Shown here in pieces: positions 1 through 5,128 of a DNA stretch of 5,741 nucleotides; position 1 is the stretch's first letter; every line of letters starts with the position of its first letter. A model generated the notes under the pieces. The model worked only from the letters and a program-made list of their open reading frames with translations. It ran no database searches and had not been told where the DNA came from. The position numbers and the translations under genes are program-made. The stretch is from CAKVLS01 sp045605365. GTDB taxonomy: Bacteria; Bacillota; Clostridia; Christensenellales; UBA1242. The stretch spans positions 1 through 5,741 of the forward strand of contig JAZUPV010000028.1 of the NCBI GenBank assembly GCA_045605365.1. Direction: 5' to 3'.

Positions 1-2
1 AT

Positions 3-188
3 TGTGGAGTATGTTATGTTGTAGACAACAAGATTTTTAGTGGAGTTACTGTTTTTTGTGATGGTGTTGGTAGGACAGATTTGCCAACGTCAAGCGGTAC
101 TGATTTAAAAAAATCTATCAACAAGCTATTTTCTCAATACAAAAACTGTGTCATATATCCAGGACACGGCGAGACAGGGGTTATTTAG
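3..188 (+). CDS. Metallo-beta-lactamase-fold hydrolase, C-terminal fragment (5' end outside window)
   Basis: The last 61 codons of a glyoxalase II-like metallo-hydrolase, open at the window's left edge. The visible residues match the family's C-terminal half: a CYVV strand, an FSG-T-F strand, the GRTDLP loop (residues 23-28 of the fragment) and the YPGHG motif (52-56), whose His55 is a late metal ligand. Members of this family use a two-metal site to hydrolyse thioesters such as S-lactoylglutathione, or other substrates. Two things are odd. The motif normally read as F-S/T-G-D-T-L-F is FSGVTVF here, so the Asp that bridges the two metals is Val15 (codon 45-47). The protein also stops five residues after PGHG, whereas many relatives run roughly a dozen residues further. 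The active site is therefore doubtful. It may be a non-hydrolytic paralogue, a decaying gene or a sequence error. The fold assignment is firm but the substrate is unknown. Confidence 0.8.
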   Translation, partial: CGVCYVVDNKIFSGVTVFCDGVGRTDLPTSSGTDLKKSINKLFSQYKNCVIYPGHGETGVI

Positions 189-208
189 TGTTAAAATAGC
201 CGTTTTTT
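179..208 (+). terminator. Rho-independent terminator after the metallo-hydrolase gene
   Basis: Bases 179-186 pair with 194-201 in an 8-bp stem that includes one G-T pair. The loop is 7 bases and a run of six T follows at 203-208. The stem overlaps the TAG stop at 186-188. The stem is AT-rich and only moderately stable, so termination may be partial. Confidence 0.6.
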
Positions 209-242
209 GTGCCAAGATTGATAGACATCTTAAAAAAATATG

Positions 243-251
243 TGTTATTAT
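243..251 (+). promoter_or_regulatory. Extended -10 promoter for sepF
   Basis: TGTTATTAT fits the extended -10 pattern TGnTATAAT with one mismatch. It lies 27 bases before the sepF start and downstream of a terminator, where a promoter is needed. The best -35-like match, TTGATA at 218-223, is 22 bases away, too far for normal spacing, so the extended -10 would carry most of the recognition. AAGGAG at 265-270 then sits 8 bases before ATG 279. Confidence 0.5.
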
Positions 252-278
252 ATAAGTGTACTTTAAGGAGAAAACCAA

Positions 279-755
279 ATGGGCTTATTTAACTTTATTA
301 TGAAGGGTATGGGTTTTAGTGACGGAGAACAAAAGCCAAAAAAACAAGCAAAAAAAGAAACCGCAACTAGTATGATACCTAACGAAAAATACTCAAGTTT
401 TGATAATGGTATGGCAAAAACTTTTACTTCTTCTAACCTAGACGCCAATGCTGTCAATTTGTCTCAAATACCAGCCTTTAATGGTACTATGTCAGGCAAA
501 AATGTAGTTATCTATGCTCCAAAGACAGACAAAGATATTCAACTTCTTATAGAATGTTTGCGTCGTCACGAGTCTTGTATTGTTAATTTGGGCAATCTTC
601 AAAACAACGAAGCGGAGAAAGTTTTAGACTTTTTGAGTGGGGCTGTTTATGCTTTGCGTGGTGGTATACGTAGACTTCAAGGAGATTTGTTTTTGTTAAC
701 TCCAGAAGGTATCAACATTATGACACAGTCTAATCCACAACCAGACAATCAATAG
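279..755 (+). CDS. sepF: Cell division protein SepF
   Basis: SepF is a cytoplasmic, membrane-bound partner of FtsZ that polymerises and helps tether and organise the division ring. At 158 residues the length is typical. The first 13 residues (MGLFNFIMKGMGF) look like the short amphipathic membrane-targeting helix. Residues 14-70 form a polar, Lys-rich low-complexity linker. Residues 74-147 are the conserved SepF/DUF552 domain, with the NVVIYAPK strand, the LLIECLRR helix, a strand at CIVNL, the helix EAEKVLDFLSGAVYAL (111-126) and the closing strand GDLFLLTPEGI (135-145). The start is set by AAGGAG 8 bases upstream. In Bacillus and many clostridia sepF sits in a row with ylmG, ylmH, divIVA, ileS and lspA. 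Here lspA follows directly and the others are absent from the window. It appears to be a one-gene transcription unit between two terminators. Confidence 0.93.
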   Translation: MGLFNFIMKGMGFSDGEQKPKKQAKKETATSMIPNEKYSSFDNGMAKTFTSSNLDANAVNLSQIPAFNGTMSGKNVVIYAPKTDKDIQLLIECLRRHESCIVNLGNLQNNEAEKVLDFLSGAVYALRGGIRRLQGDLFLLTPEGINIMTQSNPQPDNQ

Positions 756-764
756 AGTAATACC

Positions 765-794
765 AAAAAAGCAACTTTATGGTTGCTTTTTTTT
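765..794 (+). terminator. Rho-independent terminator after sepF
   Basis: Bases 765-775 pair with 782-792 in an 11-bp perfect stem: a GCAAC/GTTGC core extended by A-T pairs, with a 6-base TTTATG loop. Eight T occupy 787-794. Starting only 9 bases after the sepF stop, it should end the sepF transcript. The A run on the left arm would act as a T run on the opposite strand. Confidence 0.88.
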
Positions 795-815
795 AATTTA
801 GGTAGTATATTAGTA

Positions 816-841
816 TAACTTTGTAAAAAGTATAAAAGTTA
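816..841 (+). repeat. 7-bp inverted repeat upstream of the lspA promoter
   Basis: TAACTTT (816-822) and AAAGTTA (835-841) form a perfect 7-bp inverted repeat with a 12-base spacer, ending 8 bases before the -35 element of the lspA promoter. The spacing and position would suit a dimeric regulator. The region is very AT-rich, however, so such a repeat can occur by chance. The short word TAGTATA also appears three times nearby, at 803, 811 and 871. Confidence 0.25.
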
Positions 842-849
842 ACAAACTA

Positions 850-879
850 TTGTCAATCGGGGCAAAATTGTAGTATAAT
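850..879 (+). promoter_or_regulatory. Promoter for lspA-rluD
   Basis: TTGTCA (850-855, four of six matches to TTGACA) and a perfect TATAAT (874-879) are separated by 18 bases. Transcription should start near 885-887, which places the ribosome site at or almost at the 5' end of the mRNA and leaves a leader of only about 13 bases. Confidence 0.7.
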
Positions 880-885
880 AAGTGC

Positions 886-890
886 GGGAG
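886..890 (+). promoter_or_regulatory. Ribosome binding site that selects the TTG start of lspA
   Basis: GGGAG lies 8 bases before TTG 899, a standard spacing. The nearby ATG at 894 is too close to this site and opens only a two-codon frame (ATG ATT TGA, 894-902), so it is not the lspA start. The first in-frame ATG in lspA comes far too late to be the start. Confidence 0.65.
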
Positions 891-898
891 TAGATGAT

Positions 899-1366
899 TT
901 GAAAAAGAATTTATTGCTAAAACTTTGTATTATACCTGTAGTTATCGCTACTGATATTATTACAAAAATTGTATTATGGGGAAAGAACTATCCTTTTTTA
1001 AAAGGTTTTATTTCTATACATAGTGTTGATTTAAACGAAGGCGCTGCTTGGAATATTCTTGATGGTCATACTTGGGTTTTGATATTGATATCATTGATAT
1101 TTTTAGTGTTTTTAGTTTTGTTTGACTTAAAGTATAAATCTGACAGCATCTTATACAATATAGGTTTTTCGATGATTGTTGGCGGTGCAGTTGGCAATCT
1201 TATTGACCGCATATTCTTAGGCGGTGTTAGAGACTTTTTGTTGTTTGATTTTTGGACGGACTTCCCAGTATTTAATATGGCAGATGCATTTTTGTGTGTG
1301 GGTGTTGTGTTATTTGCTATTTATTTAATTTTCTTTTTTTCAGATAAACCTAAGGAAGGCAAATAG
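899..1366 (+). CDS. lspA: Lipoprotein signal peptidase (signal peptidase II)
   Basis: LspA is an aspartyl protease of the cytoplasmic membrane. It removes the signal peptide of prolipoproteins just before the lipid-modified Cys. The 155 residues match the usual length and show four membrane segments, roughly 6-26, 59-76, 84-106 and 125-149. Family motifs appear in order: D19-x-x-T-K23, N46-E-G-A-A, G95-G-A-V-G-N-L-I-D-R104, V110-R-D112-F, and F125-N-M-A-D129. Asp112 and Asp129 correspond to the catalytic pair. Minor departures are Ile20 where the first motif usually has Gln, and Trp51 where Phe is common. Neither is a catalytic position. Translation starts at TTG, chosen from the GGGAG site and the family's N-terminal length. 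The lspA-rluD pairing is common in Bacillota, and the two genes are probably cotranscribed. Confidence 0.95.
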   Translation: MKKNLLLKLCIIPVVIATDIITKIVLWGKNYPFLKGFISIHSVDLNEGAAWNILDGHTWVLILISLIFLVFLVLFDLKYKSDSILYNIGFSMIVGGAVGNLIDRIFLGGVRDFLLFDFWTDFPVFNMADAFLCVGVVLFAIYLIFFFSDKPKEGK

Positions 1367-1372
1367 TATTTT

Positions 1373-2287
1373 ATGCAAGAGTTAATCTTTATTGTTGATA
1401 AAGCTGATATCCAACAACGTTTGGATAGTTTTTTGTTGACAAAAATGCAAGATTGTACTCGTAGTCATATAAAAAATATGATTCAAAACTCGCAAGTGTC
1501 AGTAAATGACAAAACTGTCAAAGCAGGGTATAGCTTAAGGCAAGGTGATAGGGTTTCGGTGAGTGTTTTAGAACCTGTATCAACTGATATCAACCCAGAA
1601 AATATCCCACTAAACATTGTTTATCAAGATGACGACCTTGCTGTTATCAACAAACCACAAGGTATGGTTGTGCACCCATCTAGTGGATGCTATAGTGGTA
1701 CATTAGTTAATGCCTTGCTATATTGTATGAAAGACCTTAGTGGTATCAATGGCGAAATTAGACCGGGTATTGTACATAGACTAGACAAAGATACTTCTGG
1801 CTTAATAATAATCGCAAAAAATGATAAAGCACACGTTGACTTGGCAAAGCAAATTCAAGATAAAGTTTGTAAACGTAACTATAAAGCACTGGTATATGGT
1901 AGTCTAAAACAAGATAGCGGTGTTATACAAACCAACCTTCAACGTGGCATACACGAACGCAAAAAGATTTTTGTTGTAAGACCCAACGAAGGCAAAGTAG
2001 CCATCACACATTATAAAGTATTGACACGATACAAAGGGTATACTCTTGTAGAGTATGAACTAAAAACAGGTAGAACTCACCAAATACGAGTTCACTCTAC
2101 CTACATAGGTCATCCTATAGTTGGTGACAAGACATATTATAATCAAGTAGACAAAACAGGTCTTGCCGGTCAGCTGCTTCACGCTTACAAAATTAGTTTT
2201 TATCACCCAACAACCAAGCAATTGATGGAATTTACCTGTCCTTTGCCAGATTATTTTGAAAATTTTATAAATACATTACAAAACTAA
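1373..2287 (+). CDS. rluD: RluA/RluD-family large-subunit rRNA pseudouridine synthase
   Basis: This family converts uridine to pseudouridine in RNA; RluD itself modifies helix 69 of 23S rRNA. The 304 residues are full length. An S4 RNA-binding domain occupies about residues 14-66 (QRLDSFL to QGDRVSV), and the catalytic domain runs from about 85 to 295. The catalytic signature HRLDKDTSG is at 135-143, with Asp138 as the nucleophile. Other family motifs are INKPQGMVVHP (92-102) and KTGRTHQIRVH (231-241). The gene begins 6 bases after lspA in the same reading frame. Its likely ribosome site, AAGGAAGG (1352-1359), lies inside the lspA end and 13 bases from ATG 1373, rather far, so coupling to lspA translation is likely. 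The S4 domain and the lspA context favour the RluD (YlyB) branch, but RluC-like specificity cannot be excluded from sequence alone. Confidence 0.9.
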   Translation: MQELIFIVDKADIQQRLDSFLLTKMQDCTRSHIKNMIQNSQVSVNDKTVKAGYSLRQGDRVSVSVLEPVSTDINPENIPLNIVYQDDDLAVINKPQGMVVHPSSGCYSGTLVNALLYCMKDLSGINGEIRPGIVHRLDKDTSGLIIIAKNDKAHVDLAKQIQDKVCKRNYKALVYGSLKQDSGVIQTNLQRGIHERKKIFVVRPNEGKVAITHYKVLTRYKGYTLVEYELKTGRTHQIRVHSTYIGHPIVGDKTYYNQVDKTGLAGQLLHAYKISFYHPTTKQLMEFTCPLPDYFENFINTLQN

Positions 2288-2316
2288 TTTTACTTTTTTT
2301 AAAAGTATGGTATTAT
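2288..2316 (+). promoter_or_regulatory. Promoter for the two small membrane-protein genes
   Basis: An extended -10, TGGTATTAT (2308-2316), lies 17 bases downstream of a weak -35, TTTTAC (2288-2293). The spacer holds a 6-bp inverted repeat, ACTTTT (2292-2297) and AAAAGT (2301-2306). That repeat has no T run after it, so it is not a + strand terminator. Transcription would start near 2323, almost on the AGGAG ribosome site (2323-2327) of the next gene. Readthrough from rluD remains possible because no terminator is visible between them. Confidence 0.55.
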
Positions 2317-2332
2317 ACTTGTAGGAGTTATT

Positions 2333-2584
2333 ATGTCTAAACTTACCACAAAAAATATTATACATTTTATTAGTTGGCTATGTGTTATACTTATAGCGGT
2401 TGTTGCTATTGTCGCAAAAATCATACCTAGTATAGAAAATATCTGTCGTATGATAGCTTTAATTTTGGGTGTACTTGCGGCGGTTTTAGGTGCGGCATAT
2501 TTTGCTAGTAGTAGACGTAACAAGTTGTACCTAGTGTCACTTGTACTAGCTGTTGTTTTGATTGTGGTTTTTTATTTATTGTAA
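2333..2584 (+). CDS. Small three-helix membrane protein of unknown function
   Basis: I do not recognise a family. The 83 residues are almost entirely membrane-embedded, with hydrophobic segments at about 9-31, 38-58 and 66-83. Lys residues at the N-terminus and the S59-S-R-R-N-K64 stretch between helices 2 and 3 predict, by the positive-inside rule, a cytoplasmic N-terminus and an outside C-terminus. The third helix runs to the very end of the protein. There is no signal-peptide cleavage site or lipobox. The ATG is supported by AGGAG ending 5 bases upstream and by an extended -10 promoter just before that. The gene is followed 12 bases later by a second small membrane protein, so the two form a unit set apart from rluD and tig. 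That it is a real gene is well supported by its expression signals and steady membrane topology. Its role is unknown. Confidence 0.75.
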   Translation: MSKLTTKNIIHFISWLCVILIAVVAIVAKIIPSIENICRMIALILGVLAAVLGAAYFASSRRNKLYLVSLVLAVVLIVVFYLL

Positions 2585-2596
2585 TTTGAGGAAAAT

Positions 2597-2992
2597 ATGA
2601 AAAGTTTTTTTAATTCAAAATTAAATATAGCTATACTATCTTTTGTTGGTATAGCAATTTTATGTTTAATAATTTCGTTATTAGTACCAGTAGTTGTTAT
2701 TGGTTGTTTGATTTCTACTGCAGTCATTTGTTTTTTACTTGCTGCTGTGTTTATTCGCCGTTATCACAAAATAAAAGAACTTAAAAAAGAAGGCAACATT
2801 GCCGGTGAAGAGTTTGATGCTAGCGAATATGGTTATGAAGAAGAAGTATATCTAATACCTGACGACAATAAAAAAGTTCTAAAAAGAAAAATAAATCTAA
2901 GTATGGACGGTATAACCCCAGCAATACTATTTATAGCTATGGGTGTTATTATGTTAGGTATGCTATTTAGCGTAATATTTAAAATAGTTTAA
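2597..2992 (+). CDS. Membrane protein of unknown function with a charged cytoplasmic loop
   Basis: No family is recognised. The 131 residues show two adjacent hydrophobic segments (about 11-30 and 32-53), a polar loop (54-106) and a third segment (107-130). The loop begins with a strongly basic stretch, RRYHKIKELKK (54-64), continues with an acidic, Tyr-containing stretch (71-90), and ends in a second basic cluster, KKVLKRK (92-98). Charge placement predicts the N-terminus and the loop inside and the C-terminus outside, the same three-pass topology as the gene before it. The start has a short-spaced ribosome site, GAGGA at 2588-2592, 4 bases before ATG. It is separated by only 12 bases from the upstream gene and followed by a strong terminator, so the two are very likely cotranscribed. 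The proteins could act together, but this is inferred only from adjacency and matching topology. Confidence 0.78.
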   Translation: MKSFFNSKLNIAILSFVGIAILCLIISLLVPVVVIGCLISTAVICFLLAAVFIRRYHKIKELKKEGNIAGEEFDASEYGYEEEVYLIPDDNKKVLKRKINLSMDGITPAILFIAMGVIMLGMLFSVIFKIV

Positions 2993-3000
2993 AATTAATA

Positions 3001-3038
3001 AACGAACTTTGTTTGTGACAAAGTTCGTTATTTTTTTT
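3001..3038 (+). terminator. Strong Rho-independent terminator after the membrane-protein pair
   Basis: Bases 3001-3012 pair with 3018-3029 in a perfect 12-bp stem (AACGAACTTTGT and its complement) around the 5-base loop TTGTG. After one A, eight T run through 3031-3038. It closes the unit of two membrane proteins and isolates it from tig. Confidence 0.93.
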
Positions 3039-3069
3039 GTATTTTAGGGCTATATACACTAAAATTAAC

Positions 3070-3098
3070 TTGAAAATTATATGCCCTTATGGTATAAT
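3070..3098 (+). promoter_or_regulatory. Promoter for tig-clpP(-clpX)
   Basis: TTGAAA (3070-3075) and a perfect TATAAT (3093-3098) are separated by 17 bases, with TG at 3090-3091 giving an extended -10. This is the best promoter match in the window and fits the high expression expected for trigger factor. The predicted start near 3105 leaves a leader of about 47 bases. I saw no CtsR-type or CIRCE operator around it. Confidence 0.85.
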
Positions 3099-3105
3099 CA
3101 ACCTG

Positions 3106-3133
3106 GCGACTAATAAAATGAGTTGTTAGCCGC
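3106..3133 (+). other. Small hairpin in the tig leader
   Basis: GCG-A-CTAA (3106-3113) can pair with TTAG-C-CGC (3126-3133), giving seven pairs and one A-C mismatch around a 12-base loop. It would lie at the extreme 5' end of the tig mRNA, leaving the AAGGAG site at 3140-3145 free. It could stabilise the 5' end, but the stem is weak and may have no function. Confidence 0.3.
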
Positions 3134-3151
3134 AATTTTAAGGAGAAAGAA

Positions 3152-4429
3152 ATGAAATATACTACTAAGACACTAGAAGACAAAAGAATTGAAATTACTA
3201 TCTCTCTTGACAAACAAGAGTGGGAGCAAGCTGTTCAAGCTGCTTATGACAAAAACAAAGGTAAATATAATATACAAGGTTTCCGCAAGGGCCACGTTCC
3301 AAGAAAAGTATTAGAAAAGAACTTTGGCGAAGGCGTTTTTTATGAAGACGCTATCGACGGATGTTTCTATAGATATTATTTTGAAGTATTGCAAAAAGAA
3401 ACAACTATCCAACCAGTTGACGCTCCAAGCTTGAGCATCAACAACATTGGACCAGAAGGTTTAGAAATTGTTGCTACAGTTTATAATAAACCAGAAGTTA
3501 CACTAGGTGCTTATACTGGTCTTAAGGTAGAAATGCCAAAAGTTAAAGTAACTAAAGAACAAGTTGACGAAAGACTAAATCAACTAGTAGAATCTCGTGC
3601 TAGATTTGTTGAAGTAACAGATAGAGCGGTTGCTATGGGTGATATGGCTACAATCGATTTTGAAGGTAGTGTAGACGGCGTTAAATTTGACGGCGGTACA
3701 GCTCAAGACTATGATCTAGAGATTGGTTCTCATTCATTTATTGATACTTTTGAAGATCAAGTTGTTGGTATGAACATCGGCGACACAAAAGATGTCAAAG
3801 TTACCTTCCCACAAGAATATCCAGCAGAAAATCTTCAAGGCAAACCAGCAGTATTTGTTGTTACTGTAAAAGCAATCAAAACAAAAGTATTGCCAGAACT
3901 AAATGACGAATTTGCTAGCGAAGCAAGTGAGTTTGAAACTCTTGCAGACCTAAAAGCTGACACTGAGAAAAAACTTAAAGAAGAATTAGAACATAGCGCA
4001 GAACACGAGTTTGAAAACAACCTAATCGAAAAAGCTGTAGAAGGCGCAACTGTTGAAATCCCACAAGTTATGATCGAACAACAAGCAGAAGACTATATTA
4101 GAGAATTTGAATATCGTCTATCTTACCAAGGTCTAAAACTTGAAGATTATCTAAAATATGCAAACACTACAGTTGAAGAATTAAAAGCAAGCCGTATGGA
4201 CGACGCTGCAAAAACTGTAAAAACTCGTTTAGTTTTAGAAGCAATTGTTAATAAAGAAAATATCCAAGTTACAGATGCAGATATCTTAGACAGATACAAC
4301 GCAACAAGACCTGGCAACGAAAAAACTATCGAAGAAGTTAAAAAAGAACTTGGCAACGACCAACTAGCTTATATCGAAAACAGCATCTTGGTTAACAAAC
4401 TTATCAAGTTCTTAAAGGAAAACAACTAA
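3152..4429 (+). CDS. tig: Trigger factor, ribosome-associated chaperone
   Basis: Trigger factor docks at the ribosome exit tunnel and shields nascent chains. It also has peptidyl-prolyl isomerase activity. The 425 residues match the usual length and all three domains are present. The N-terminal ribosome-binding domain (about 1-115) holds the signature GFRKGHVP at 43-50, with His where many relatives have Lys. The FKBP-type isomerase domain spans about 160-245, from MGDMATIDFEG through IGSHSFIDTFEDQVVGM to FPQEYP. The C-terminal helical chaperone domain (about 250-425) is rich in Glu, Lys and Ala. AAGGAG (3140-3145) lies 6 bases before the ATG. The gene starts a row with clpP and clpX, linking nascent-chain folding with proteolysis, an arrangement widespread in bacteria. 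No domain is missing. Confidence 0.97.
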   Translation: MKYTTKTLEDKRIEITISLDKQEWEQAVQAAYDKNKGKYNIQGFRKGHVPRKVLEKNFGEGVFYEDAIDGCFYRYYFEVLQKETTIQPVDAPSLSINNIGPEGLEIVATVYNKPEVTLGAYTGLKVEMPKVKVTKEQVDERLNQLVESRARFVEVTDRAVAMGDMATIDFEGSVDGVKFDGGTAQDYDLEIGSHSFIDTFEDQVVGMNIGDTKDVKVTFPQEYPAENLQGKPAVFVVTVKAIKTKVLPELNDEFASEASEFETLADLKADTEKKLKEELEHSAEHEFENNLIEKAVEGATVEIPQVMIEQQAEDYIREFEYRLSYQGLKLEDYLKYANTTVEELKASRMDDAAKTVKTRLVLEAIVNKENIQVTDADILDRYNATRPGNEKTIEEVKKELGNDQLAYIENSILVNKLIKFLKENN

Positions 4430-4467
4430 GATAACAAAATTATAAGTTATAACAAGGAGAAAACAAT

Positions 4468-5049
4468 ATGTTAGTTCCATACGTTGTAGACCAAACAAGT
4501 ACAGGCGAGAGAAGTTATGATATTTATTCTAGACTTCTTGAAGACCGTATAATATTTTTAACCGGAGAGATTGATGACAATGTAGCAAATAGTATAGTTG
4601 CTCAACTTATCTATCTTGAAGGCAAAAACCCAGACAAAGATATATCTTTGTATATCAATAGTCCTGGTGGTAGTGTATCTGCAGGTTTTGCAATATACGA
4701 CACTATCAACTATATCAAATGTGACGTTTCTACTATATGTGTAGGTCTTGCTGCAAGCATGGGTGCATTTTTGCTTGCTAGTGGCACTAAGGGCAAGAGA
4801 TATGCTTTGCCTAATAGTGAGATTATGATTCACCAACCACTAGGTGGTGCACATGGTCAAGCTAGCGATATTCAAATACAAGCAAGACATATCCAAAACA
4901 CAAAAGAAAAAATCAACCGTATCTTAGCAGAACGTTCTGGACAAGATCTAGAAAGAGTAAAAGCAGATACAGATAGAGATTATTATATGTCTGCCGAACA
5001 AGCAAAAGAATATGGCTTAATTGACGAAATCTTTGAAAAAAGAAAATAA
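4468..5049 (+). CDS. clpP: ATP-dependent Clp protease proteolytic subunit ClpP
   Basis: ClpP forms a double-ring, fourteen-subunit serine protease in the cytoplasm that degrades proteins fed to it by ClpX or ClpC. The 193 residues are full length. The catalytic triad is intact: Ser97 in GLAASMGAF (93-101), His122 in MIHQPLGG (120-127) and Asp171 in DTDRDYYM (167-174). Other family landmarks are INSPGGSV (63-70) and the C-terminal GLIDEI (183-188). The N-terminus MLVPYVVDQT is typical of mature ClpP with little or no propeptide. AAGGAG at 4454-4459 is 8 bases before ATG. The 38-base gap after tig contains no terminator or clear promoter, only a weak 5-bp inverted repeat (4431-4435 with 4446-4450), so clpP most likely shares the tig transcript. 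Confidence 0.97.
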   Translation: MLVPYVVDQTSTGERSYDIYSRLLEDRIIFLTGEIDDNVANSIVAQLIYLEGKNPDKDISLYINSPGGSVSAGFAIYDTINYIKCDVSTICVGLAASMGAFLLASGTKGKRYALPNSEIMIHQPLGGAHGQASDIQIQARHIQNTKEKINRILAERSGQDLERVKADTDRDYYMSAEQAKEYGLIDEIFEKRK

Positions 5050-5097
5050 CAACCTTAAGTAGTCAGGCAAATAATGTTTGACTACTTTTGTTATTTT
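5048..5097 (+). terminator. Terminator-like hairpin between clpP and clpX
   Basis: AAGTAGTCA (5057-5065) pairs perfectly with TGACTACTT (5079-5087) around a 13-base loop. The stem can extend outward with AACAA (5048-5052) and TTGTT (5088-5092) across a 4-base CCTT bulge. The T-rich tail TTGTTATTTTT is interrupted, so termination may be partial. That would let clpX be transcribed at a lower level than tig and clpP. Alternatively it could act as a 3' stabiliser for the clpP mRNA. Confidence 0.6.
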
Positions 5098-5116
5098 TGG
5101 TAAGACTTAAATTAAT

Positions 5117-5121
5117 AGGAG
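5117..5121 (+). promoter_or_regulatory. Ribosome binding site that selects the GTG start of clpX
   Basis: AGGAG sits 7 bases before GTG 5129. This start puts the first zinc-binding Cys at residue 9, as expected for ClpX, and no ATG lies in frame nearby. I see no convincing promoter between the hairpin and this site. TTGACT (5078-5083) followed after 17 bases by TAAGAC is only a poor match. Confidence 0.7.
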
Positions 5122-5128
5122 ACTAACC

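Noticed and set aside
263..457. Minus-strand open frame opposite sepF
   Set aside because: It lies over the promoter and 5' half of a well-supported sepF, has no ribosome site and resembles no protein I know, so it is a shadow frame.
2299..2523. Minus-strand hydrophobic open frame opposite the 83-residue membrane protein
   Set aside because: Its composition mirrors the A/T-rich + strand gene. It has no expression signals, whereas the + strand frame has a promoter and ribosome site.
3028..3213. Minus-strand open frame across the terminator, promoter and tig start
   Set aside because: It begins inside tig and runs through a strong promoter and terminator stem, with no ribosome site. Such overlap is not plausible for a gene.
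3835..4356. Two Ser-rich minus-strand frames opposite the 3' half of tig
   Set aside because: The low-complexity Ser/Phe composition is what the complement of Glu/Lys-rich tig codons gives, and no start signals are present.
4430..4467. Regulatory hairpin or stress operator between tig and clpP
   Set aside because: Only a 5-bp stem (4431-4435 with 4446-4450) and the palindrome GTTATAAC are present, in a tract of almost pure A/T. No CtsR or CIRCE pattern is visible.
4558..4836. Minus-strand frame opposite clpP
   Set aside because: It is fully inside a clpP gene with an intact catalytic triad, and shows no recognisable domain or ribosome site.
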